Assembly: GCF_000743525.1 (NCBI RefSeq)
Contig: NZ_JQGK01000002.1
Location: forward strand, 62,001 to 126,000
Direction of reading: 5' to 3'
Length of the DNA: 64,000 bases
Source: Sulfurospirillum sp. SCADC
GTDB taxonomy: Bacteria > Campylobacterota > Campylobacteria > Campylobacterales > Sulfurospirillaceae
In this document: positions 26,740-35,029 of the stretch, piece by piece
Layout of the letters: each line of letters opens with the position of its first letter
How positions within the stretch are numbered: position 1 is the first letter of the stretch
The notes under the pieces: generated by a model
The model's database searches: none
The model's input: the letters and a program-made list of their open reading frames with translations, nothing else
What the model was told of the DNA's origin: nothing
Translations under genes and position numbers: made by a program

Positions 26740-27531
26740 ATGAAAAAAACCATCGGCGGATTATCGGTTTTAGTGGAAGGCAATCAGAAAGATACAGCAA
26801 TTATTTTTTTACACGGTTTCCCGTATGATCACACCATGTGGCGCGAGCAAATCGCAGCACTGAGTGAAAACTACTACTGTGTGGCGTACGACATCAGAGG
26901 GCTTGGAGGCTCTTCGGTTGGTGATGGACAGTTTACGATGGAGTCGTTTGTCGATGATCTTGAACTGATGATCAGCGAGCTTAGAATTGAAAAACCACCG
27001 ATTGTGTGTGGGTTTTCGATGGGCGGCTACATCGTCCTTCGCGCACTTGAGCGGATGGAAAATGCTTTTTCCGCGGTCATTTTATGCGATACAGCTTCCA
27101 ATGCCGATGATAACGAAGGAAAACTCAACCGCTCCGACGTCATCAGACGCATCAATGCGCAAGGCTTGACCACGTTTTCCAAAAATTTCATCGGACACTG
27201 TTTCAGCGATGGCTATAAAAAAGCGCACAAAGAGTTGGTCGATAAACGCATCGCCAAGTCGACAAAGTTTAACTCCATCGGTGTTAAAGGGTGTCTGTTT
27301 GCGATATTGACGCGCAATGACATGACATCATTTCTTCCTTCCATCAACCTTCCAACTTTAGTCATGTGCGGTGAACACGACACCATAACGCCACCTGCTA
27401 AAGTGAAAGCGATGGCTGAAAAGATACCTAATGCTGAATTTGTGCTTATCAAAAATGCGGCACACATGAGTGTGGTTGAAAACCCCGTAGATTGCAACGA
27501 GGCAATCAAAGCATTTTTAGCAAAACTTTAA
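26740..27531 (+). CDS. Alpha/beta-fold hydrolase
   Basis: A 263-residue protein with the full alpha/beta hydrolase outline: oxyanion loop HGFPYDHTMW, nucleophile elbow GFSMGGY (Ser near residue 93), the acid in CGEHDTITPP and the catalytic His in NAAHMSVVENP. It resembles 3-oxoadipate enol-lactonase-like and peroxidase-like hydrolases, a broad group. The substrate cannot be named. It is followed after 13 bases by the sirtuin gene, presumably on the same transcript, which would fit an acyl-ester or acyl-lysine link but does not prove one. Confidence 0.85.
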   Translation: MKKTIGGLSVLVEGNQKDTAIIFLHGFPYDHTMWREQIAALSENYYCVAYDIRGLGGSSVGDGQFTMESFVDDLELMISELRIEKPPIVCGFSMGGYIVLRALERMENAFSAVILCDTASNADDNEGKLNRSDVIRRINAQGLTTFSKNFIGHCFSDGYKKAHKELVDKRIAKSTKFNSIGVKGCLFAILTRNDMTSFLPSINLPTLVMCGEHDTITPPAKVKAMAEKIPNAEFVLIKNAAHMSVVENPVDCNEAIKAFLAKL

Positions 27532-27544
27532 AAAGGTGTAAGCC

Positions 27545-28246
27545 ATGGCACGAGTTGTAATATTCTCAGGAGCAGGCATCAGCGCGGAGAGTGGACTCTC
27601 CACCTTTCGCGACACAGGCGGACTTTGGGAAAAGTACCGCATCGAAGAGATTTGCCAAGCGGGATGTCTTTCTTGGAACCGTGAAAACACCCTCACATTT
27701 TACGACGCAAGGCGCGAACAACTCGCCTCTGTAGAACCCAATGCCGCGCATTACGCTCTCTCAAAACTGCAAGAGAAATACCCCAACGACATTGTGATCA
27801 TCACCCAAAACGTCGACGATCTTTTCGAGCGAGCAGGGTGCAAAGACATTTTACACTTGCACGGCTTTTTGCCCAGACTTCGCTGTGAACAATGCGGCGC
27901 AACCCATCTCATTGGCTACGCCAAACAAGAGCGAACCTTTACATGTAAAAACTGCGGCGGCTCCTTTCGCCCCGACATCGTCTTCTTCGGCGAAGCCGCC
28001 CCGATGTACGAACACCTTTACGAAGCCATGGAAGATTGCCAATTTTTAGCCATCATAGGATCTAGCGGAAATGTCGTTGCGATGGATCATTTCGCTTTAC
28101 ATGTAAAAGTTTCCATACTCAATAATTTGGAAAAAAGCGACGCGATTAACGAGAGGGTTTATACGAAAGTTTTGTATAAAAAAGCGACTGAGGCGGTGGA
28201 TGAAATTGTGGGGGATGTGGAGAGGTTTTTACAAAAAGAGTCTTAA
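27545..28246 (+). CDS. cobB: NAD-dependent protein deacylase, sirtuin (CobB-type)
   Basis: A 233-residue Sir2 protein. The NAD site is GAGISAESGLSTFRD at residues about 7-21, then QNVDDLFERAG, and the catalytic H106 in LHLHG. The structural zinc is held by CEQC and CKNC pairs. The class III motif YxxR is present (Y53 and R56 in FYDARR), which favours desuccinylase/demalonylase as well as deacetylase activity. It removes acyl groups from lysines in the cytosol. TTACATGTAA occurs twice, at 27939 (TCK, inside the zinc site) and 28097 (LHVK). Confidence 0.93.
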   Translation: MARVVIFSGAGISAESGLSTFRDTGGLWEKYRIEEICQAGCLSWNRENTLTFYDARREQLASVEPNAAHYALSKLQEKYPNDIVIITQNVDDLFERAGCKDILHLHGFLPRLRCEQCGATHLIGYAKQERTFTCKNCGGSFRPDIVFFGEAAPMYEHLYEAMEDCQFLAIIGSSGNVVAMDHFALHVKVSILNNLEKSDAINERVYTKVLYKKATEAVDEIVGDVERFLQKES

Positions 28247-28366
28247 TTGAAACGTTGGCATTCAAAGATGTTAAAAGCTAGAACAAGATAAAATTTTAAA
28301 TGCAAAAAATAGTATGAAGTTAAACTATATAAATTCCCTAAAAACTTAATAAAATAAAGATTCAAC

Positions 28367-31068
28367 ATGAATGCAAAAGATATAGAACATAATATACAAA
28401 TTATTATTGATAATTTTTCAGCTGATGAATTTATCTATGATTTTCTCATCGCTTATGGAATCTCTAAAACTTCGGTCACTCGATTAAAAAAAGGTGATTT
28501 TAACTTATCGAAAAATACAGATGAAATTCTTTATAAAAGGAAGGTATTTTTTAAAGTAGAAGATGGTGATAAGCTTTTAAATACTGTTGATACTTTATCA
28601 AAAGAAGAATCTATCTTAAAACAACAGCCAAGATTTATCATCGTCACTGATTACAAATCTTTTGTTGCAAAAGATTTAAAATTAGGTAGAAATTTAGATA
28701 TAGAATTAAAAGAATTACCAAGGTATTTTGATTTCTTTTTACCTTTAGCTGGGAGCGAAGTTTACAAAGCTAGTAACGATAATGAAGCAGATAGAAATGC
28801 TGCTTATAAAATGACAATGCTTTATGATTTATTGCGTGAAGAAAATCCAAATATTTATAACTCAAAAGAGCATATTCATCATCTCAATATTTTCTTGTCC
28901 CGTTTGTTGTTTTGCTATTTTGCAGAGGATACTGAAATTTTTGAAGAAGATAGTATATTTACAAATACCTTGGCACAACATACTAATCATAACGGCAGTG
29001 ATACTCATGACTTTTTAAGTCGTTTATTTAAAAGATTAAATACACTTGAAAAAGACAGTTTTCCTGCATATCTTGCAGAGTTTCCTTATGTAAATGGCGA
29101 TTTATTTAAAGACACGATTAATATTCCTATTTTTTCAGCTAAAGCACGAAAAGTATTGATTGAGTTAGGTGAACTCAACTGGAAAGATATAAATCCTGAC
29201 ATTTTTGGCTCAATGATACAAGCTGTTGTTATGGATGAATACCGTAGTGATTTAGGAATGCACTACACTTCTGTTCCAAATATCTTTAAACTCATTAAGC
29301 CGCTTTTTTTAGATGAACTCTATGAAGAGTTTAAAAAAGCACAAGATAATGTAAAACAATTGCGAGAGTTTATAATCAGAATATCTAAAATTAAATTTTT
29401 TGACCCTGCTTGTGGCAGTGGAAATTTTTTAATCATCACTTACAAAGAGATACGACTTTTAGAGGTAAAAATTTTACAACGCATTATCGAATTAGAACAA
29501 TCACATTTATTGATTGATAGTGTCATTTCATTAGAGCAATTTTATGGTATTGAAATAGATGATTTTGCGCACGAAGTTGCGATTTTGTCTCTTTGGTTGG
29601 CTGAGCATCAAATGAACCAATATTTTGAAGAACAGTTAGATGGTTATACCGATCATAAATCTATTATTCCGTTAAAAAAATCGGGAACAATCATTCGAGG
29701 GAATGCTACACGATTAGAGTGGAAAGAAGTTTGTTCAATTAATAAAGATGATGAAATCTATATAATTGGAAATCCTCCATATTTAGGAAGTAGAAATCAA
29801 GATAAAGAACAAAAAGATGATTTGAAATTTGTTTTTAAAAAAGATTATAAAAGTTTGGACTATGTTTCGGCTTGGTTTTATAAGGGTGCTAATTATATTG
29901 AAGGATTTAATGCAAAATGTGCTTTTGTTTCTACAAATTCAATTTGCCAAGGTTTATTAGTTGCTTTAACTTGGGATAAAGTGTTAAATAAAAAGATAGA
30001 GATAGATTTTGCATATCAATCTTTTAAATGGACTAATAATGCTAAAGGTAATGCTGGAGTAACAGTTATTATTGTAGGATTAAGAAACATTTCCAATATT
30101 CCCAAATATCTGTTTGTTAATAACTATAAAAAATTAGCCAAAAATATAAATCCATATCTTCTTGATGCGTCAAATCTAGTTGTAATAGGTAGAAGCAAAC
30201 CTTTTTCTAAGTTTCCTGAAATGAGATTTGGCAATATGCCAAATGATGGAGGTAATTTAATCTTATCAACGAAAGAAAAAAATAAGCTTTTAAATATAGG
30301 TTCATTTCAAAAACAATGGATTAAAAAGTTCATAGGTGCATCTGAATTTATCAGAGGAAGTGAAAGATTTTGTTTATGGATTGAAGATCGGGATTTAGAG
30401 CAAGCAAGACAAATAAATGTAATTGCTGAAAGATTGAACAAAGTAATTGAACATAGAGAAAACAGTTCAGAGAAAAGTACTAGAGAAAAGGCATATACAC
30501 CTAACCACTTTTATTTTACATCTTATAAAAGTACAGATTCAATTTTAATTCCTGGGCATTCATCAGAAAGACGAGAATATATCCCTATTGGGTTTTTTAA
30601 TGAGGATACAATTATTTCAAACTCAGCGATGGCAATTTACAATGCAGAGCCTTGGCTTTTTGCAATACTTACAAGCCGCATGCATATGGTGTGGGTAAGA
30701 TCAGTTGGGGAAAGTTAAAAACAGATTATAGATACTCGGCAAAACTTTGCTACAACACTTTTCCATTCCCAAATATTGACAGTAAGCAGAAAGAAAATTT
30801 AAATTTATATGTTTTTGCCATTTTGGATGAGCGAGCTAAGCACCGAGGAAAAACTATGGCTTGGTTATATAACCCTGATACAATGCCAAAAGGCTTAAAA
30901 CAAGCACATCAAGAGCTTGATGAAGCAATAGAACAATGTTACCGTTTACAGCCTTTTAAAAATGATACAGAACGGTTGGAGTATCTGTTTAAGCTCTATG
31001 AAGAAATGACTAAAAAAGATACCCTATTTTCGAAACAGAAAAAAATAAGGAATAAAAAAGATGCCTGA
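28367..31068 (+). pseudogene. MmeI-like N6-adenine DNA methylase, frameshifted
   Basis: Two overlapping frames, 28367-30718 and 30652-31068, together make one methylase of about 900 residues. The first has an MmeI-type N-terminal region, SAM motif I FFDPACGSGNF (about residue 344) and the catalytic NPPY at about 468 (GNPPYLG). The second supplies the expected C-terminal target-recognition end (KTDYRYSAKLCYNTFPFP and YNPDTMPKGL). The break is at four G (30707-30710): one extra G would restore VGGKLKTDYRYS. A one-base deletion, phase variation or an assembly error can all explain it. It opens an A+T-rich three-gene cassette and overlaps the helicase gene by 8 bases. In this family the same chain can also carry a nuclease; I see no PD-(D/E)xK core in the N-terminal part, so it is read as methylase only. 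Confidence 0.85.
30707..30710 (+). other. G4 tract at the methylase frameshift
   Basis: The tract in AGTTGGGGAAAG is one base short of the frame that joins the two methylase halves. Four G is short for the long poly-G phase-variable tracts of Campylobacterota, so a fixed mutation or a base-calling error is as likely as switching. Confidence 0.7.
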
Positions 31069-33022
31069 TTTAGTACATGTAAAATATCAGCAAACTGGAA
31101 AAAGCAAGAAGACAAACGCTTTAGGTATGCGTGAAATGCAAGAAAAGGCTTATGAGGGTAGAACAGCACAATATTTACTTTTAAAAGCACCTCCTGCATC
31201 TGGAAAGTCTAGGGCATTAATGTTTCTAGCATTGGATAAACTTGAAAATCAAGGTATCAAAAAAGTCATTGTTGCCGTACCTGAAAAATCAATTGGTGCA
31301 TCTTTTGAAACTACTGAACTAAAAAAATATGGTTTTTTTACCGATTGGCGTCCAAATCCAAAGTACAATCTCTGCACACCTGGAGAAGAAAAAAGTAAAG
31401 TATCTGCTTTTTTAGAGTTTATAGAAAGCGATGAATCGATACTTATCTGTACACATGCCACTTTACGTTTTGCTTTTGATGGATTGGATGAAAAAAAGCT
31501 TGATAACACATTGGTTGCTATAGATGAATTTCATCACGTATCTGCTGAAGGCGATAATAGATTGGGTGAAGTCTTGAAAAATATAATGGCAAAATCAAAT
31601 GCACATATTGTTGCTATGACAGGTTCTTACTTCAGAGGCGATAATGTTCCTGTTTTAATGCCAGAAGATGAATCTAAGTTCACTAAAGTAACCTACAATT
31701 ACTATCAACAGTTAAATGGTTACGAATATTTAAAATCTTTAGGCATCGGGTATCATTTTTATTCAGGTAGGTATTTTAAAAAACAGCCCGATAAAGAGAT
31801 GTCCGCCTTGGCAGAAGTGTTGGATGAAAATAAAAAGACTATTGTTCATATTCCAAGTGTTAATTCAGCGGAATCATCAAAAGAAAAATATGAAGAAGTA
31901 AATCATATCATTAATGTTTTAGGTGAATTGGAATATCAAGATGAAAAAACAGGTGTACTATATGTCAAAAGCAATAAATCAGGCAAAATATTAAAAGTCG
32001 CTGATTTAGTAAATGATAATCCCAAATCAAGAGATAAAATTTCAACATACTTAAGAGATATTAAATCGGTTGATGATATTGATATTATCATTGCACTGGG
32101 AATGGCTAAAGAAGGTTTTGATTGGCCTTATTGTGAACATGCTTTAACTATTGGGTACAGAGGTTCCTTAACTGAAATTATTCAAATTATAGGAAGGGCA
32201 ACAAGAGACAGTAATAATAAAACTCATGCCCAATTTACGAACTTGATAGCTCAAGTTGATGCAGAAGATGATGATGTGAAATTGTCTGTAAACAATATGT
32301 TAAAAGCTATTACAGCATCTTTGTTGATGGAACAAGTTTTAGCACCTAATTTTAATTTTAAACCAAAAGATTTAGAAAGTGACGATGATGAAAAAGATGA
32401 TGAAAGTACAATTAGAATAAGAGGTTTTAAATTACCTACATCACAAAGGGCAAAGGACATTATAGAGTCAGATTTGAATGACTTAAAAGCACGAATCTTG
32501 CAAGATGCACAAATGTTAAAAGCAATGCCAGGTAATCTTGAGCCTGAAGTTATAAATACGGTACTAATACCAAAAATCATACGAGAGGTGTATCCTGATT
32601 TAAATGACGAAGATTTGGAAGCAGTAAGACAATATGTCGTTGTTGACTCTGTGATTAAAAATAGTACTATAGAAGAGCAAGGTGATAAAAAATTTATTAG
32701 AATGGCAGGAAGCTTTGTCAATATTGATGATATTCATATTGACTTGATAGATCAAATAAATCCATTTCAGAAAGCTTTTGAAATTTTATCAAAATCAGTA
32801 ACAACTCAAGTATTTAAGTTGATAGATGAACATATTCAATCAACAAAAATTGAGATGACAGAGGAAGAGGCCATCCTTTTATGGCCTAAGATAAAGGAAT
32901 GGGTCAGTAGAACAGGTTTTGAACCTAATTTACAGTCTTTTGACAAGAAGGAAAAAAGAATGGCTGAGGCATTGGTTTTTTTAAGAGAACAGAAACGAAA
33001 AAGAGCGTTGAGTAATGAATAA
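31061..33022 (+). CDS. DExH-box superfamily 2 helicase of a restriction-like cassette
   Basis: A 653-residue SF2 ATPase. Walker A is APPASGKS (residues 43-50), motif II is DEFH (155-158), motif III resembles MTGSYF, motif V is GMAKEGFDW and motif VI is IGRATRD (about 377-383). The C-terminal 250 residues show no known domain. The family resembles helicases of type I, type III and DISARM-like systems that translocate on DNA. It overlaps the methylase by 8 bases and the nuclease gene by 8 bases, so the three products are made together. The function as motor in modified-DNA discrimination is inferred from context. No exact TTACATGTAA occurs; the nearest is GTACATGTAA at 31073-31082. Confidence 0.85.
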   Translation: MPDLVHVKYQQTGKSKKTNALGMREMQEKAYEGRTAQYLLLKAPPASGKSRALMFLALDKLENQGIKKVIVAVPEKSIGASFETTELKKYGFFTDWRPNPKYNLCTPGEEKSKVSAFLEFIESDESILICTHATLRFAFDGLDEKKLDNTLVAIDEFHHVSAEGDNRLGEVLKNIMAKSNAHIVAMTGSYFRGDNVPVLMPEDESKFTKVTYNYYQQLNGYEYLKSLGIGYHFYSGRYFKKQPDKEMSALAEVLDENKKTIVHIPSVNSAESSKEKYEEVNHIINVLGELEYQDEKTGVLYVKSNKSGKILKVADLVNDNPKSRDKISTYLRDIKSVDDIDIIIALGMAKEGFDWPYCEHALTIGYRGSLTEIIQIIGRATRDSNNKTHAQFTNLIAQVDAEDDDVKLSVNNMLKAITASLLMEQVLAPNFNFKPKDLESDDDEKDDESTIRIRGFKLPTSQRAKDIIESDLNDLKARILQDAQMLKAMPGNLEPEVINTVLIPKIIREVYPDLNDEDLEAVRQYVVVDSVIKNSTIEEQGDKKFIRMAGSFVNIDDIHIDLIDQINPFQKAFEILSKSVTTQVFKLIDEHIQSTKIEMTEEEAILLWPKIKEWVSRTGFEPNLQSFDKKEKRMAEALVFLREQKRKRALSNE

Positions 33023-34220
33023 TAAAAAAACATTAGAGGACATTTTTGATGATGATAATTTTGGGTTATTGGACTCAAAGCCAAAAACATCAAATGTAAA
33101 AAATGAAGATGATAGACTTATTGATTCTCTTGAAGAAATAAATTCTTTTATTGATAAAAATGCTAGAGAGCCGAGTTCCTCTAGTATGTCAGAATATAAC
33201 TTACTTGCAGCACTCCGTCATTTTAGGGAAGATGAAACAAGTAAAAAGATTTTAAAACCATTTGATAGACATAACTTATTGGGCTATGTAGAAATGGATA
33301 AACTTACAATAGATGATATTTTCAATGATGATGATTTAGGCTTACTTGAGGCAGATAGTGATTTGGATATTTTCAAGTTCAACCATACCCCAAGACCTGA
33401 AGATAGAGCTGAAACGGATTTTGTAGCACAGCGAAAACCATTACAAGAAAAAGAATTTGAAAAATATGAGAAGATGTTTCAAAAGGTACATCAAGAAATA
33501 AAAGAGAGTAGAAGACAGATAAAAAAGTTTGACAATATTGAGAAAAATCTTCATATTGGTAATTTTTATATGATTAGTGGTGTTCTCTTATATCTAGAAT
33601 CGGCAAACTTGAAAAAAGAGGTATGGGAACAAAAGTCAGGCAATAGAGTACGAATTGAAGGAAGAACAAGAACAATATTTGAAAATGGTACATATAGTAA
33701 TATGCTTTATAGGTCATTAGGTAAACAAATTCAAAAAGATGGCAAGTTAATAACAAATATCGATGATAAAGTAGAGCATGGGTTGTTTGTTGATGCAAAT
33801 TTAGTTGATGAGGAAGATATTCAAACAGGTTGGATATATGTTTTAAAGTCCAAATCTGTCAACCCAAATATTTCAAATATTAAAGACTTATATAAAATAG
33901 GTTATTCAAGTACATCTGTAGATGAACGAATAAAGAAGGCAAAAAATGAAGCAACATATTTATTTTCAGATGTTAAAAAAGTAGCGACTTATAAAGTTTA
34001 TAATCGAAATGCTGATAAATTAGAAAGTCTTTTACATAGGTTTTTTGCTCAAGCCTGTTTAAATGTAGATTTGTTCGATACTAAAGGTCAGAGGATAACA
34101 CCTAGAGAGTGGTTTGTAGTTCCTTTTGATGTAATTGAGGAAGTAATACATCTAATTTTAAATGAAAGCATTGTCAATTATGAATATGATGCAGTAAACA
34201 AAAAGGTAAGTTTGAAATAG
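33015..34220 (+). CDS. GIY-YIG nuclease-domain protein of a restriction-like cassette
   Basis: A 401-residue protein. The C-terminal GIY-YIG/T5orf172 nuclease begins near residue 271 with GWIYVLKS and continues with LYKIGYSS (about 292-299), an ERIKKAKNEA segment and the ESLLHRFF helix expected to hold the metal-binding Glu. The N-terminal half has two copies of an acidic motif, TLEDIFDDDNFGLLD (6-20) and TIDDIFNDDDLGLLE (98-112), around an EYNLLAALRHFRED block that recurs in helicase-associated proteins. A charged, probably coiled region (about 145-185) links to the nuclease. It is likely the cleavage subunit of the cassette; that role is inferred. Codon use is A+T-rich throughout. Confidence 0.8.
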   Translation: MNNKKTLEDIFDDDNFGLLDSKPKTSNVKNEDDRLIDSLEEINSFIDKNAREPSSSSMSEYNLLAALRHFREDETSKKILKPFDRHNLLGYVEMDKLTIDDIFNDDDLGLLEADSDLDIFKFNHTPRPEDRAETDFVAQRKPLQEKEFEKYEKMFQKVHQEIKESRRQIKKFDNIEKNLHIGNFYMISGVLLYLESANLKKEVWEQKSGNRVRIEGRTRTIFENGTYSNMLYRSLGKQIQKDGKLITNIDDKVEHGLFVDANLVDEEDIQTGWIYVLKSKSVNPNISNIKDLYKIGYSSTSVDERIKKAKNEATYLFSDVKKVATYKVYNRNADKLESLLHRFFAQACLNVDLFDTKGQRITPREWFVVPFDVIEEVIHLILNESIVNYEYDAVNKKVSLK

Positions 34221-34238
34221 TCCACAAAAAAAGGGATC

Positions 34239-34254
34239 GGAGCTAAACTTTTAA
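34239..34254 (+). repeat. Left copy of a 16-base direct repeat flanking the deaminase gene
   Basis: GGAGCTAAACTTTTAA here and again at 34808-34823, each preceded by an A-rich stretch and GGGA. The two copies bracket a 569-base unit that carries only the cytosine deaminase gene. Confidence 0.75.
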
Positions 34255-34310
34255 CTTTCTGAAATTTCATTTTTTTATATGTAAAAAAATCACAAGTCAA
34301 GTCATCAAAG

Positions 34311-34316
34311 TATAAT
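34311..34316 (+). promoter_or_regulatory. Probable -10 element of the deaminase gene
   Basis: TATAAT, 38 bases before the ATG at 34355, with AAAAGGG as ribosome-binding site between them. Confidence 0.5.
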
Positions 34317-34354
34317 CAAACATAGCAATATAGGATAACTAAAAGGGAAACATA

Positions 34355-34798
34355 ATGGATAAATTTTTAGAAGCAGCCATAGAAGAAGCGCAAAAAGGGT
34401 TGGATGAGGGTGGTATTCCTATTGGTTCGGTTCTTGTGATAGACGGTAAAATAGTAGGGCGTGGTCACAACCAAAGAGTTCAAAAAGGAAGTGCTGTACT
34501 GCATGCAGAAATGGACTGTTTGGAAAATGCTGGACGACTTAGCGCACGTGATTATCAACGAGCAACGCTTTACTCTACGTTGTCTCCTTGCGATATGTGC
34601 AGTGGTGCCATTTTGCTTTATGGCATATCAAAAGTCGTTATCGGTGAAAACCATACCTTTTGTGGACCAGAAAAATACGTAAGATCAAGAGGTGTAGAAG
34701 TTGAAGTTGAAGTCATCAACAACCCAAAATGTCGTCAACTTATGGAATCTTTTATACAAAAGAATCCTAAACTTTGGAATGAAGATATTGGTGTATAG
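34355..34798 (+). CDS. Cytosine/nucleoside deaminase of the yeast FCY1 type
   Basis: A 147-residue zinc-dependent cytidine-deaminase-fold protein. The zinc and catalytic residues are in VLHAEMDCLEN (HAE) and SPCDMCSGA (PCxxC). The later block GENHTFCGPEKYVRSRGVEV and the overall length resemble the small fungal cytosine deaminase rather than the large bacterial CodA or the tRNA-adenosine deaminase TadA. It should convert cytosine to uracil in pyrimidine salvage; a guanine or other nucleobase substrate remains possible. The gene is bracketed by a 16-base direct repeat, which hints that it arrived as a unit. Confidence 0.82.
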   Translation: MDKFLEAAIEEAQKGLDEGGIPIGSVLVIDGKIVGRGHNQRVQKGSAVLHAEMDCLENAGRLSARDYQRATLYSTLSPCDMCSGAILLYGISKVVIGENHTFCGPEKYVRSRGVEVEVEVINNPKCRQLMESFIQKNPKLWNEDIGV

Positions 34799-34807
34799 CA
34801 TAAAAAG

Positions 34808-34823
34808 GGAGCTAAACTTTTAA
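34808..34823 (+). repeat. Right copy of the 16-base direct repeat
   Basis: Identical to 34239-34254 and placed ten bases after the deaminase stop codon. The remaining 34824-35029 holds TTACATGTAA (34845-34854) and a TACAAT at 34912-34917 that may be the -10 of the next gene; nothing else is evident. Confidence 0.75.
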
Positions 34824-35029
34824 TATTTATACCCACTAAAACCTTTACATGTAAAGATTTACCACACGCATTTACACCGCATCCCCTAAGCTAGAATGTA
34901 AAAGTTTTAGCTACAATAGATTGACATACGAAGCTATTATATGGCTATTAATTCAATATGACGAGGTGTTTTTACATAAATGTTGCCCCACCAAAGGGTT
35001 TTGTACAACAAAATACAATGGAGGCATAG

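Noticed and set aside
30700-30720. Programmed -1 frameshift in the methylase gene
   Set aside because: The zero-frame codons GGG GAA AGT do not allow both tRNAs to re-pair after a -1 slip, and no stimulatory stem is evident. An indel is the simpler reading.
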